The notes: generated from the letters alone by a model not told the origin. DNA of 64,000 nucleotides from Frankia casuarinae (GCF_000013345.1 NC_007777.1:2046001-2110000); one strand, 5' to 3'; counted from the stretch's first letter, positions 1 to 9,116 are shown. Numbers and translations: made by a program.

Positions 1-70
1 GTCGGCTGTATGCCACATCAGGGCACCTTCCGTGGAGTGGCGCGACCGCGTTTCCGACGTCGAGCATGGG

Positions 71-691
71 TCATCCGTAGAAGCTGCCATCCTCGTAGAA
101 CTCGTAGTCGCTGGCCGCGAGCAGTTCGGTCACGGCTTCTCTGCTGCCTATGTATTCGTATTCTTCCTGGCCCGCTTTCAACGCGGCGGCGATCGCGTCG
201 CGTACCGCCGTTTCGATCGCTGCTATGCCGTCTCCGCCGACGCCGGTGTCGTGGGCCTGGGACTCCCACACGTAGATCTGGCCGAGGCCAGGCTCGCCCA
301 GCTGGACGGCGGAGATGTGCTCTGTCCACGGGAGGGCTGGCGCGTTCTCACGAGTGAGCCGACCGTTGAGGGTGACCTGGTCGTCGTAGCTTCCTATGGA
401 CCAGGAGGTGAACTCCACCCCACTGATACCAGGGAAGTCCCCGCAGCCGTAGACGGCCCAACCGGGCGTTTTGAGTTCCTGGGCGAGCGTGTAGACGATC
501 GTCTCCTGTAGCCGATCGTTGTCATGCTGGTCCCACCACGGTCCGAGCAGTCGCTCCGTGATGTCCCGGATTGCGCGTTCCTTCGCCTCTTCGCCCAGGT
601 CGTCGAACGAGTAGCTCTCCGCGTCGTCCGGCTCGGCGACCGAGACGGTCAAGGTGATATTGACATTGATGTCGATCCGACGGTCGGACAT
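71..691 (-). CDS. hypothetical protein, plasmid/phage type (206 aa)
   Basis: Function unknown. Residues about 27-45 carry the phrase YSFDDLGEEAKERAI, a helix-forming signature that I recall from the N-terminal part of phage and plasmid hypothetical proteins of similar size (around 200 aa); this family resemblance is from memory. The rest is acidic, with no signal peptide or membrane segment. The ATG at 691 is preceded by GGAG at about 7 nt. It is the last gene seen in the minus-strand run of small accessory genes and may continue past the window edge as an operon. Confidence 0.65.
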   Translation of the reverse strand: MSDRRIDINVNITLTVSVAEPDDAESYSFDDLGEEAKERAIRDITERLLGPWWDQHDNDRLQETIVYTLAQELKTPGWAVYGCGDFPGISGVEFTSWSIGSYDDQVTLNGRLTRENAPALPWTEHISAVQLGEPGLGQIYVWESQAHDTGVGGDGIAAIETAVRDAIAAALKAGQEEYEYIGSREAVTELLAASDYEFYEDGSFYG

Positions 692-838
692 AGCCGTGCT
701 CCGTTTCTGGCGACGTCGGTATCTGGCTGACTGCCCCGGCGCGGGCCGCCGCGCTTTGACACCTCCCCGACCAGACGGCCGGGTGGAACTACCCGGTACT
801 ACGCGGGGACTGCTCGTCTGCCCTTCCGGGTGAAACGG

Positions 839-1069
839 TCAGGTGGCTGTCCCACGCGGGTGGGCGCGGCTGCGTGCCCGCCGTGTCCGCCGGGCTCGGC
901 GGCGTCGGCGTGTGGTCAGATCGACGCTGATCGCGGCGAGGGTGACCGTCGTGTAGGCGACGAGCATGGTGACGTCGTGCGCGGCGGCGACCCCCAGGAG
1001 CCACACCGCCAGCAGCGCAAACGCCCAGAAGCGAGCCCGCCGACGGCGACGGCGACTCAGGTAGACCAT
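839..1069 (-). CDS. small membrane protein, two predicted TM helices (76 aa)
   Basis: Two hydrophobic stretches (about residues 14-30 and 34-50) lie between very Arg-rich ends, RRRRRRAR near the start and RRRRRARR after the second helix. This charge pattern fits a hairpin membrane protein with both ends in the cytoplasm. The ATG has a strong AAAGGAG box upstream. Short two-helix proteins of this kind are common on actinobacterial plasmids, but no family is recognised and the function is unknown. Confidence 0.55.
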   Translation of the reverse strand: MVYLSRRRRRRARFWAFALLAVWLLGVAAAHDVTMLVAYTTVTLAAISVDLTTRRRRRARRTRRARSRAHPRGTAT

Positions 1070-1129
1070 CAGAAGTCACGCTCCTTTCCACGTGAGCCGG
1101 GGAATGCGCCGGATAGGAGGGATTTCGGC

Positions 1130-1438
1130 TCAGCGCTCGCGGGTGCGCCAGGGGACGGGATGTCCATGGTCGGGATCGGCGCAGTCGCCGCCGGTCGCGG
1201 TGGGGCTGCTATAAAGCTTCCCGCCGTCGACCAGCACCGTGAGCGGTGGTTTCTCCTTGGCGAGGTTCAGGGTGACCGCGGGGTCGATGTGGACGAGGAT
1301 TCCGCCGGTTTCGTCGAGCAGCGCGGTGATGCGGAGAGGAAAGCTGCCGACGTTTCCCGGTTCCCAGCTCGCGGCGGGATGTGGAGGCAGCGCGTCGTAC
1401 ATGTCGATCGTTCCGTAGCTCACCGACGAACTTTCCAT
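1130..1438 (-). CDS. hypothetical protein (102 aa)
   Basis: Unknown function. The ATG at 1438 follows GGGAG. The central part (FPLRITALLDETGGILVHID) looks like beta strands of a small globular domain; no catalytic motif is visible. It lies just downstream of the clamp-like gene on the same strand and is probably co-transcribed with it. Confidence 0.55.
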   Translation of the reverse strand: MESSSVSYGTIDMYDALPPHPAASWEPGNVGSFPLRITALLDETGGILVHIDPAVTLNLAKEKPPLTVLVDGGKLYSSPTATGGDCADPDHGHPVPWRTRER

Positions 1439-1504
1439 CGATTCTCCCTTCCAGGCGCAGAAGGTGTGCGGCGGCGCGCATCGAGGTCCGTGGGGAAGCG
1501 CCGG

Positions 1505-2731
1505 TCAGTCGATGCAGATGGGCATGAGCAGGTGCCGGTACGGCGGGATGCTCGCCCCCTGTTCGGGAGAGGTGAGCAGTACGGGCTTGGCGACGTCCGC
1601 CTGTCCGCTGAACAGGACGGTGTCGCCCGGGAGCGCGGCGAGGGCGGCGCGCAGGTAGGCGGCGTTGAACGCCCAGCGGACGGTCCCGTCGGTGAGCGAG
1701 GTCGTCGCGGGCAGGGTCGGGGCGCTGACCCGCGCGCCGTGCTCGGGCAGCAGCGGCGCGACCCGGAGCCCGTCCGGGGTGAGCGTCAGCGTCATGGTCA
1801 TGATGGGGCGGCGGGTGGTCGGGTGGGCGGTGAGGATCGCGAGGACCCGTGCCACGTGGGCCGCCACCGTCGCCCGGTCGAAGGTGGCGGTGTGCTGGGG
1901 GTCGAGCGAGCCCAGCAGCCTGCGCCACGGCGGGTAGGCGCCGCCGGTCTCGACCAGGCTCACAGTGGTCTGCCCGCAGGTGAACGTGACCCGGTCGACG
2001 TCGTGCACGGACTCGGCACGACGGCGCCCGATCGTCACCGACGGCCCCGTCCACGTCTCGGCGCACGCGGCGAGGATCTTCGCGGGAAGCAGCAGTTCCT
2101 GCACAGCCGGCCCGGTGACGGTCGCGGGCAGGACATCGACGGCCAGGCGGTACCGGTCGGTCCCGGCCACAGTCGCCAGTCCAGGCGCGAACGACACGTA
2201 CAGCCCGGTGAGGACCCGCAGGGTGTCGTCCCGGCCGACCGCGGGCAGGACACGGTCCACCGCGGCGCGCCACGCGGCCCGGTCGACGGTGGCGATCGTC
2301 GGCGCGGGCCGGCAGGCGCCGGGATGATCCTCCACGGGTAGGCCGGTCAGCGGCACCGTGTAGTCGCCGATCGTGACGGTCGGGGCGGGTGGGAAGGACC
2401 CGTCGAGCAGGACAGGCAGCTCGTCGGTGTCGCGGCGATGCTCGCCCCGGACCAACGCCTTGCACATCTGCGTTAGCGCCCAGCCATCGACCAGGAACTG
2501 GCCGGCGGACCGTGCCGCGCCGGGCAGGCGCACCGAGACCGTCGCGGCGGGGCTAGCGCCGGTGACGGTCAGCCTCCCGTCGAGATCGGCGGTGATCAGA
2601 GCGGCATTCCACGGTGGCCGGCTCTTGCGGTCAAGGACGGTGCCGACCGTGGTCAGCGCGGCGAGCAGGTCCCGGTAGGGGACGACGGCGGTCGCCCCCG
2701 CGATGGTGGCGGGCGGTGCGGTGACAGTCAT
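1505..2731 (-). CDS. DNA polymerase III beta-clamp-like protein (408 aa)
   Basis: Resembles DnaN, the ring-shaped clamp that tethers DNA polymerase. Diagnostic segments are VGRDDTLRVLTGLYVSF followed by AGTDRYRLAV in the second clamp domain and the C-terminal PPYRHLLMPI, which matches the usual clamp ending with its Y-x-LLMP motif. Length is close to the normal 360-400 aa. I chose the ATG at 2731 because GGAAG lies just upstream; an in-frame extension reaches 2926 without support. A second clamp in an accessory island suggests a plasmid or integrative-element replication or repair module, or a resistance copy. It is clearly diverged from a housekeeping DnaN. Confidence 0.8.
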   Translation of the reverse strand: MTVTAPPATIAGATAVVPYRDLLAALTTVGTVLDRKSRPPWNAALITADLDGRLTVTGASPAATVSVRLPGAARSAGQFLVDGWALTQMCKALVRGEHRRDTDELPVLLDGSFPPAPTVTIGDYTVPLTGLPVEDHPGACRPAPTIATVDRAAWRAAVDRVLPAVGRDDTLRVLTGLYVSFAPGLATVAGTDRYRLAVDVLPATVTGPAVQELLLPAKILAACAETWTGPSVTIGRRRAESVHDVDRVTFTCGQTTVSLVETGGAYPPWRRLLGSLDPQHTATFDRATVAAHVARVLAILTAHPTTRRPIMTMTLTLTPDGLRVAPLLPEHGARVSAPTLPATTSLTDGTVRWAFNAAYLRAALAALPGDTVLFSGQADVAKPVLLTSPEQGASIPPYRHLLMPICID

Positions 2732-2859
2732 GATGATCTTCCGCGTGGGATCGGGGATCGGCCGGTCATCGGCCGGCGCGCATCGGCGGCGGGCGGGCCG
2801 GCTGGTGCACGTCGGGCAGACGTGCGAGAGCGGCGTGATGGCGCGCGGCGGAACAGAGA

Positions 2860-3258
2860 TCAGTGGTGCTCGGGTAGCTGGCGGAACACGATCTCGGTGC
2901 TGTCGGCGTTGGCGGTGGTCGCCCACTCGTCGAGCAGGTCGGCGAGTGACTCGGCGAGCACGTCGCGAGCGTCATCAGCGGTGCCGTCGTCGGTGAGGAC
3001 GGTGATCAGCCGGGCACGGGCCTCGCCGAGTTCATCGGTGTAGACCTCGACCTCAAGCTCGCTGGCTGCCGGGCACTCGGTCCGCGTCTCGGCCTCGATG
3101 TCGTCTTCCAGGACCATCCGCAACGCGTCACGGGCGTCGAGGAACACATCACGCGCCCGCTCACGCAGCGACCGCGTGTCCGGCGGGGCACACCGGCGTA
3201 TCCGCAGGACTCGTTCCCGGGGAAGCCGGTGGCCGTTGCGGCTGCGCCGCATCCTCAT
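2860..3258 (-). CDS. hypothetical acidic protein (132 aa)
   Basis: Unknown. An Arg-rich N-terminus (about 35 residues) is followed by a very acidic body with repeated D/E-A-R-D patterns suggestive of helices. The ATG at 3258 has GGGGAG upstream. A 130-bp gap separates it from the clamp-like gene downstream. No family recognised. Confidence 0.55.
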   Translation of the reverse strand: MRMRRSRNGHRLPRERVLRIRRCAPPDTRSLRERARDVFLDARDALRMVLEDDIEAETRTECPAASELEVEVYTDELGEARARLITVLTDDGTADDARDVLAESLADLLDEWATTANADSTEIVFRQLPEHH

Positions 3259-3301
3259 CGTGATCTCCCCTTTCCAGGAACGGGTAGGCAGCGCCGCCGG
3301 G

Positions 3302-3841
3302 TCAGCCGGTGCCGCCGGGTGTCGTGTCGAACGTTTCGCGGATCTGGCCGTCGGCGGTGTAGGTAAAGGTCCGCAGCCGCGTGTAAGGTGCGGGAAGAAA
3401 CACCGGAATGGCGTTCACGACAGCCCCACCGAATCCCCGGCAGATCCACATCACCCACCGGTCCGGCTTCTCCGGGGAACTGCCGGCAGGAAGCTCGCCG
3501 GTGGAACGCCGATCTGTCAGTCGGCGCATGTCGCGGCGGGCTATGTGAGGACAGAGCCGGGTGGACGCCTCGGCACAGGACTCGTGCATCGGCGGGTCGT
3601 GGTAGGCCCTGGCGGCGAGGGCTCCCGGGCTGCCGAGAAAAGCGACCTCCCCGTCGAACGGCCGGGCGCAGATACCGCACCGCCCCTCGGAGGCAAGACG
3701 GAAAGCCTCCCGGCCATCGACGGTCGAGAAGTCCGGCTCCCCGTCCGGGTGGCGCGCGGTGACAGCCGGAATAGGCAGGTTGCGGCGCCGGTCGATCGGC
3801 AGCGCGTTCATCAGCTCGGAAAACTCGGAGGCAGAATTCAC
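3302..3841 (-). CDS. putative zinc-binding hypothetical protein (179 aa)
   Basis: Unknown function. Around residues 53-95 it has CGICARPF, then H-x(5)-HESC and LCPHIARR, a Cys/His spacing consistent with a small structural zinc site. The C-terminal third (RWVMWICRGF to the end) looks like a beta-rich domain. Similar Cys-pair proteins occur on actinobacterial plasmids. The ATG at 3841 follows GGAAAGGAG. Confidence 0.55.
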   Translation of the reverse strand: MNSASEFSELMNALPIDRRRNLPIPAVTARHPDGEPDFSTVDGREAFRLASEGRCGICARPFDGEVAFLGSPGALAARAYHDPPMHESCAEASTRLCPHIARRDMRRLTDRRSTGELPAGSSPEKPDRWVMWICRGFGGAVVNAIPVFLPAPYTRLRTFTYTADGQIRETFDTTPGGTG

Positions 3842-3900
3842 TGCCGCTCCTTTCCGTCACGGACGAAGACCCAGAGAAAAAATGCCGGACGACGGTTCGG

Positions 3901-4158
3901 CTAGTAGTCGCGGGAGTCCGCCCAGAAATCGGCCTTGACGCGCATCCAGTCAAGCGCCTCGGTCAGGCCGGGAATGTCGTACCAGCTTTGGATACTGTTC
4001 TGGTCGTCGCGCACAAGACCGACGTGGAACTCGCCGGGCTCGGCGCTTACCGCGACAACAGCCCACAGCGGCACGTAGTGGCCCGCACGGGGCACGTAGA
4101 TACCGGCTACCACCGGGCAACCGACAAAGGTCAAGGGCAGGGCAAACTCAGGAGCCAT
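3901..4158 (-). CDS. hypothetical protein (85 aa)
   Basis: Unknown. The ATG at 4158 lies inside the last codons of the upstream gene (overlap 11 nt) with GGAG before it, so translation is probably coupled. The sequence has a beta-strand-rich start (LPLTFVGCPVVAGIYV) and an amphipathic helical end. A longer in-frame reading to 4395 is rejected because it would overlap most of the upstream gene. Confidence 0.5.
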   Translation of the reverse strand: MAPEFALPLTFVGCPVVAGIYVPRAGHYVPLWAVVAVSAEPGEFHVGLVRDDQNSIQSWYDIPGLTEALDWMRVKADFWADSRDY

Positions 4159-4690
4159 CACCGTCGCTCCGTTCGGATGAGGGTTCCGCGACCCGGCCCG
4201 CGCGGCGACGGCGGGCCGCCGGGCGCGGCCGTGCCTCCGCGCGGGGGCGGGGCCGCCAGACGTGCCGACCGGCGTCGGCGACCCGTTCCAGGCCGAGCGC
4301 GTCGGCCCAGGTGACGCAGAACGCGCAGGGGTCGACGCAGCCGGAGCAGTCGTCGCGTTCGAGGTGGTGCCGCCGGATCTCCTCGGCACGGGCACGGGAG
4401 ATCCGGTGGTACGTCCAGGTCTCGATCTCGTCGGCGAGCTGGTCGCGCAACGCGGTCAGGATGCGTACGACCCGGTCGGGGTCGTAGCTGGGCGCGGTGT
4501 GGTCACCGAGGTAGGCGGCACGCAGCGCCGTATGCCGGCCGCCGTCACCGCCGGTCAGAGCGGCAAGCAGCGCGCGGGCGTCGAGACGATCGTCGTCGGT
4601 CGGCGGGCCGCCCGGGTTGACCGGCCGACGCCGGAGAGCGTCGAGGTCGGCCGCCGTCCGAGATGTCCGACGGCCTGCTGTGCGGCCCAT
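4148..4690 (-). CDS. Cys-cluster hypothetical protein (180 aa)
   Basis: Unknown. Residues about 112-124 contain CSGCVDPCAFC, a tight four-cysteine group that could bind zinc or a cluster. It is preceded by helical, Arg/Glu-rich sequence and followed by a basic, low-complexity tail. It overlaps the next gene downstream by 11 nt and follows the upstream gene by 4 nt, so it sits in an operon. Confidence 0.5.
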   Translation of the reverse strand: MGRTAGRRTSRTAADLDALRRRPVNPGGPPTDDDRLDARALLAALTGGDGGRHTALRAAYLGDHTAPSYDPDRVVRILTALRDQLADEIETWTYHRISRARAEEIRRHHLERDDCSGCVDPCAFCVTWADALGLERVADAGRHVWRPRPRAEARPRPAARRRRAGRVAEPSSERSDGDGS

Positions 4691-4694
4691 CGGA

Positions 4695-5081
4695 TCAGGC
4701 CCGGGACGGGTCGTCGCCGATGGGCGGGGGGTCGAGGCGGATCAGGTGGCCGTGGGTGACGTCCTCGCCGATCGCGCCGTCGACAGCGGCGAGGTCCGTG
4801 ACCTCGTCGCAGATCTCTCCCCACAGATCCGGGGCGGTCCGCGGGTCCATCGAGATGACGGTGTCGTCGGCGAGGAGCACGCCTTCCGCGGACGCGGTCG
4901 GGTAGTCGTCCCAGACCACGTCACACAGCACAGCGACCGCCGTCGGGTACAGCTCGTGGACCTTCGACGCGAACCCGCCGTCAGCGGTGATCCGCCGCCG
5001 CAACTCGGCGTTGATCGCGGACAGGGCTGCGCTGAGATCGTCGTCCTCTACGGTCGGGAGCACGGACAGGTCGAACAGCAC
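4695..5081 (-). CDS. hypothetical protein (128 aa)
   Basis: Unknown. The start is GTG at 5081 with a strong GGGAGG. The N-terminal half is predicted helical (DDLSAALSAINAELRRRI). The second half is acidic and beta-rich. No known motif. Confidence 0.55.
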   Translation of the reverse strand: MLFDLSVLPTVEDDDLSAALSAINAELRRRITADGGFASKVHELYPTAVAVLCDVVWDDYPTASAEGVLLADDTVISMDPRTAPDLWGEICDEVTDLAAVDGAIGEDVTHGHLIRLDPPPIGDDPSRA

Positions 5082-5194
5082 GGGATCTACCTCCCTCAGG
5101 GCATGCGGGTATGCGGGAGTCGCGGACCTGGGGCCGTCTGTAGCGGGCCGGCGCGGGTTGTCATCGCGGGCAGGGGCAACGCCTCGAACGACGA

Positions 5195-6019
5195 TCAGAA
5201 GCGGTAGTCGCTGGTGTTGCCGTTGACGTCGACCACGAGGTGGGTGCCTTTCGGCCGGCCGGCGTTTTCGAGGTGGACGTAGACGGTCGGTTCCGCCTCC
5301 GCCGGGTCGCCGTCGGTGTCGTCATCGGCCGCGACCAGCCGGAACAGGATCTTCACGCCGTCGATGTCGATCACATACATGTCGCTAGCGTCGTTGGTGT
5401 CGGGCGCGGCGCCGTACACGCGCACGAGCGCGTCACGCACCACGTGGACAGTCGGCCGGGGCGGGGCGACGGTCTGACCGGCCGCGCCGAGCGGGCGGAT
5501 CTCCCCCGCGTATACAGGGAAGCCGTCGCCCGGGTCGATACTGCCTTTGAGGAACTTCGGGTTGGCCTGCTGTTCACCGGTGTAGGTGACGATCAGCATC
5601 TGGTCGCCGTGGGCGTCGGCGAGGTCGGCGGCGCGGACCTCGCCCGGATACCAGGTCCCTTCCAGCAGGAACTCGACCGGGCTGCCCGGGACCAAGGCGG
5701 CGAGCTGGTCGGCGCTGAGCGCGGCGGGCAGGCTCGTGGTGTCGTCGTGGTCGTGGACGTGCGCCGGTGCCTCGGTCATCCAGGTGACGAAGCCAGCCAG
5801 CTGCCCGGCGGCCTCGGCGGTCGCGACGGTGATCTCGGCGTAGGCGTCGAGGCCCTCCGTGATGACCGTCGGTGCGCCGACGGCGAGTTCGGGATGCTGC
5901 TGCTTCCATGCGGTGACCGCGAACGTCACGGTGTCGGTGCTGGTCAGTTCAAGGACATCGCCGCGGTGGTCGCGGCGGGTCAGCCGTACGTGCACCAGGT
6001 ACTGGGTGTCGGATGGCAT
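5195..6019 (-). CDS. hypothetical protein (274 aa)
   Basis: Unknown. The ATG at 6019 follows GGAGGTGA. Two parts are visible: residues 1-95, beta-rich, beginning YLVHVRLTRRDHRGDVLEL, and a C-terminal domain with EFLLEGTWYPGEVRAADL, which looks like a small SH3/KOW-type strand pattern, followed by an acidic end. Too little similarity to assign a role. It sits in the middle of the accessory gene run. Confidence 0.6.
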   Translation of the reverse strand: MPSDTQYLVHVRLTRRDHRGDVLELTSTDTVTFAVTAWKQQHPELAVGAPTVITEGLDAYAEITVATAEAAGQLAGFVTWMTEAPAHVHDHDDTTSLPAALSADQLAALVPGSPVEFLLEGTWYPGEVRAADLADAHGDQMLIVTYTGEQQANPKFLKGSIDPGDGFPVYAGEIRPLGAAGQTVAPPRPTVHVVRDALVRVYGAAPDTNDASDMYVIDIDGVKILFRLVAADDDTDGDPAEAEPTVYVHLENAGRPKGTHLVVDVNGNTSDYRF

Positions 6020-6195
6020 GCGTCACCTCCATGGCTTGCGGAAGCGGGGATCGCGACAGGAGGCGAGGGCCGGCGGGACGCGCCCGGGACCCGCGCGTCG
6101 GTAGCCGATCGGTCGGTGAGGGCGGCCCGTGCGGCGAGGCTCCCGCCGTGCCGGTCTGGAGGGGTCTGGTCAACCCCGCTCGGGTTGGGGAGCGG

Positions 6196-6480
6196 TCAGC
6201 GCCGGTCCCAATTCCTCCGGAGCCTCGCGATCTGCTCGTCGGTGGCGCCAAACCGCCGTAGCTGGTCGTCGGTCAGCCACACCATCGGAATGGTGATCTT
6301 GGTGGTGATGGTGGTGCCTGCGGGCAACTCGTCCGTGCTGATCGCGCGGCCCCGCCACCCGGGCAGCTTCCAGCCCTCCGACGTCTTGATCCAGAACTCG
6401 TCGCCGCACCGAGCCCACGTGTCCACCGACGCCTCGTGCAGGGCCGCCCGGTGCAGCGGGTCATACGGGTCAAACCCCAT
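6196..6480 (-). CDS. hypothetical protein (94 aa)
   Basis: Unknown. Of two ATGs (6486, 6480) I chose 6480 because AAGGAG lies 8 nt upstream, whereas it is only 2 nt from the other. The protein has a DEFWIKTSEGWKLPGW stretch and a C-terminal Arg-rich helix. No family recognised. Confidence 0.55.
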   Translation of the reverse strand: MGFDPYDPLHRAALHEASVDTWARCGDEFWIKTSEGWKLPGWRGRAISTDELPAGTTITTKITIPMVWLTDDQLRRFGATDEQIARLRRNWDRR

Positions 6481-6589
6481 GATCATTTCTCCTTCCTCGC
6501 AGGCGCACGGCGTGCCACAGATGGCGGCGTGACGGGCATGGTCCGCCTTCGCGGGCGACGTGATCGTGATGCGGATAGCGCAACGTCGC

Positions 6590-6907
6590 TCAGTTGCCGA
6601 CGATCTCCCAGGCCCACTCGTAGCCGCCGACGTAGTAGAGGCCGTCCGGGTCGGGGACGACGATGGTTGTGCAGTTCCAATGGCCGCTGTGGACCGAGAC
6701 GATGCCGTCGTCGCCGATGGTGATCGTGTCGATCTCGTCGGCGTCCACGGTCGCGCCCAGCGCGTCGGTCTCGGCCGCCAACTGGCGGACCTGGTCAAGG
6801 GTGAAGCCGGGAACGGCGAAGCCGTTCCAACGGTCGTCGTTGGCCGGTACCTCGTACTCCGAGTAGACGCCGCTGATGGTGACGCGCATGGTGCGGGCAG
6901 CAGTCAT
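6590..6907 (-). CDS. hypothetical protein (105 aa)
   Basis: Unknown. The ATG at 6907 follows GGGAGG. Helical segment FTLDQVRQLAAETDAL, then a beta-rich, acidic and aromatic C-terminus (GLYYVGGYEWAWEIVG). Typical short plasmid or phage accessory gene; no function inferred. Confidence 0.55.
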   Translation of the reverse strand: MTAARTMRVTISGVYSEYEVPANDDRWNGFAVPGFTLDQVRQLAAETDALGATVDADEIDTITIGDDGIVSVHSGHWNCTTIVVPDPDGLYYVGGYEWAWEIVGN

Positions 6908-7015
6908 GATCGTGTCCCTCCCAGGACCGAACGGGGGCCGGGTACGGCCACGGGTCCCGCTTCCGGGCCGGGCACGGGAGCGCCGCCCGTGCCCGGCCCG
7001 GTGTGGTGCGGGCTG

Positions 7016-7375
7016 TCAGGTGGGCAGGCAGCAGCTCAGCGGTACGCCGCGCAGGTCGTAACTGGCCGTGTCGAACGGGACGGGGAAGCGCTTGTTGCTG
7101 GGGGTGAAGCGCAGCCGGTCGGTGGACTCGGCGTCGAGGGTGACCGTGGCGTGCTTGCCGTCGATCGCGCCGAGGGTGCCGGTCAGCCCGTTGAGGTAAC
7201 GGGGCGAGAGGTTGGCGATCCGCACGGGCGTGCCCGTAGTCAGGGACGCGGTCCTGATCGCGGCGAGCGCGGCCCGCCGCTGCTTGACCGTCTCAGTGAT
7301 GCGGGTCAGGTCCTGCTCGGTCGCGTGCGACAGGATGAAGTCGGTGGCGACCGCGAGCGTCGGTGTCGTGGGCAT
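7016..7375 (-). CDS. hypothetical protein with KOW-like strand segment (119 aa)
   Basis: Unknown. The N-terminal half is a helical pair. Residues about 48-80 read GTPVRIANLSPRYLNGLTGT, then a DGKHATVTLD strand, which resembles the hydrophobic and Gly pattern of KOW/SH3-like folds. AGGAAGG precedes the ATG at 7375. The KOW comparison is a visual impression only. Confidence 0.5.
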   Translation of the reverse strand: MPTTPTLAVATDFILSHATEQDLTRITETVKQRRAALAAIRTASLTTGTPVRIANLSPRYLNGLTGTLGAIDGKHATVTLDAESTDRLRFTPSNKRFPVPFDTASYDLRGVPLSCCLPT

Positions 7376-7510
7376 GCGGGTGCCTTCCTGATCGTGGAGG
7401 GGGTAGGCGAACCGCTGGCGCGCGACGGGCCGGCGGGGTGTGTCCGGGGGTCTCCCGCCGCCACGGGTGGGCAGCCGGGCGCACGGTGCCCGCTGTCGGG
7501 AGACGGGTGC

Positions 7511-8017
7511 TCAGGCGGCGGTCAGGTGGGCTCGCGTGGCTGGGGCGGGCCGGCCGATGACGAACGTGCCGGGGTGCAGCGGGTGTAGCTGGTCGTGCGG
7601 CATCGGCTGGTCCGGGTAGGGCAGGTGCAGCAGCAGCCGTCCCGCGAGCGGACTGTCGGCGTCGTCGGGCACCCGCCGGATGGTGATCGTGAACGCGCCG
7701 CAGGGGTCGCCGGTGGACAGGCTCAGGGTGATCGCGTCGTCGGTCTCGTCGGTGCGGATGCCGGCGCTGTTGCACCACGACAGCGCGACCCGCTCGGGCG
7801 TGTGCGGTCCGGTGCCGTCCGCGTCGGGCTCGTCCGACTGGTAGGCGGGGCATTCGTTGTCGCCGTTGTCGTCGTCGAAGCCGCCGGGCGTCTCGGCAAG
7901 GTCCGCCCCGCAGGCGGAACAGCGGAACTCGGTGTCGGCGTCGAAGATCAGCTTGATGGTGCTGTCTTCGTCCAGGCTGTTCACGGTCGTGCCGTCGACG
8001 GTCAGTCCGGCGAACAT
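7511..8017 (-). CDS. zinc-ribbon-like hypothetical protein (168 aa)
   Basis: Unknown. After a beta-rich start, residues about 32-58 contain FRCSACGADL and then NECPAYQ, a CxxC with a later Cys that may hold zinc. The second half is beta-rich (AITLSLSTGDPCGAFTITIR). AAAGGA precedes the ATG at 8017. It lies 92 bp downstream of the DUF932 gene. Confidence 0.5.
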   Translation of the reverse strand: MFAGLTVDGTTVNSLDEDSTIKLIFDADTEFRCSACGADLAETPGGFDDDNGDNECPAYQSDEPDADGTGPHTPERVALSWCNSAGIRTDETDDAITLSLSTGDPCGAFTITIRRVPDDADSPLAGRLLLHLPYPDQPMPHDQLHPLHPGTFVIGRPAPATRAHLTAA

Positions 8018-8108
8018 CGCGATACCGGGTCCTTTCCTGTGTGCGGGCAGCGCGCCGCCCCGCCCCGGCGGGTGGCCCGTCGGGGCGGGGCGGACGTGGG
8101 GTGTCGGG

Positions 8109-9116
8109 TCAGGCCGGCAGCAGGGTGCGCAGCGTGGCGAGGGTGGAGCCGTCGAGGCTGTCCGCCCCTCCGGTCACGGCCCGCAGCATGTTGCGCTCAG
8201 CGCGGGACGCGCCGCGGACGGTCTGCTCGTGGTGGGTGTAGGTGTTGACCGCCTGGATCACGCCCCAGCCGGTGTTGCGCCACGGGGAGACCCGCTCGTC
8301 GTGGTTCCACAGCCGGGTCAGGGTGTCGCGGTGCTTCTCGGCGCTGGTCCGCGCCCGCCCCTTCTCGTCCGGCATGGGTGCGTGGGCGTCCAGGAACGCC
8401 GCCCACTGCCGGTCCGACACCTCCAGCGCGCACAGCTCGGCGACCTCGGCGGCGAAGTCGTCGGCGATCGTGTGCACGATCGCGAGTGCCTGCCGGGCCT
8501 CCCCGAGCCGTAGGTGTGACTTGGCGGAGTGCTTGACCTTGGTCTGCTGGCCCTGCTCCCGCAGGCCGGCCGCCATCGTGTTGTCACACACGACGTTGGT
8601 CACGATCCGCTTGTAGGTCGTGGACAGCGACCCGTCGAAGCTCGTGGTCGCCAGCAGGTTCGGACGGAATGCGACCCCTTCCGGGGTGGTGATCGTGTCG
8701 GGCACCTCGACACTCACCCAGGCGACCGCTCCGCCGCGCAGCAGCCCGGCCGAACCGATCGCGAGATCGTCATCGAGAAGCTGCCCGACGTTGTCGACCA
8801 GCCATTCCTGGTAGGGGTGCGGCTGGTAGCCGTCGCTGAACAGCCCCATCACGCTGCCGGTGTCCGACCGCACGATGGCCTTGCGGTCCGGGACGACGTC
8901 CAGGCCGCCGGTGATCGGCGACTCGACGTAGATCGGCAGTTCGAGGGCCTGCCAGCCGAACAGCCGACGCTCCACGTCGTCGACCGGGATCGGCCCCGGG
9001 TAGTGGTTGGCCTCGCCCTGCTGCTGGTCGGCGCGGTAGTGCCAGGCGTGGCCACGCTTGTCGGTGAAACCGATCAGCGTGTTGCTGTTCAGCCAGGCCA
9101 GGGTTTCCTTCGACAT
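8109..9116 (-). CDS. DUF932 plasmid/phage protein (335 aa)
   Basis: Belongs to the DUF932 (phage/plasmid-like, TIGR03299-type) family, seen from the start MSKETLAWLNSNTLIGF, the RKAIVRSDTGSVMGLFSDGY segment near residue 78, and the FDGSLSTTYKRIVTNVVCDN region near residue 175, followed by a long helical C-terminus. The molecular role of the family is not established; it is a marker of plasmids and prophages. The ATG at 9116 with GGAAGGAG was preferred over an extension to 9185. Confidence 0.85.
   Translation of the reverse strand: MSKETLAWLNSNTLIGFTDKRGHAWHYRADQQQGEANHYPGPIPVDDVERRLFGWQALELPIYVESPITGGLDVVPDRKAIVRSDTGSVMGLFSDGYQPHPYQEWLVDNVGQLLDDDLAIGSAGLLRGGAVAWVSVEVPDTITTPEGVAFRPNLLATTSFDGSLSTTYKRIVTNVVCDNTMAAGLREQGQQTKVKHSAKSHLRLGEARQALAIVHTIADDFAAEVAELCALEVSDRQWAAFLDAHAPMPDEKGRARTSAEKHRDTLTRLWNHDERVSPWRNTGWGVIQAVNTYTHHEQTVRGASRAERNMLRAVTGGADSLDGSTLATLRTLLPA

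Noticed and set aside
830-2465. Long overlapping frames (418-503 aa) across the clamp-like gene
   Set aside because: Arg/Gly-rich low-complexity translations in shadow frames; the 408-aa frame shows true clamp motifs and a ribosome site.
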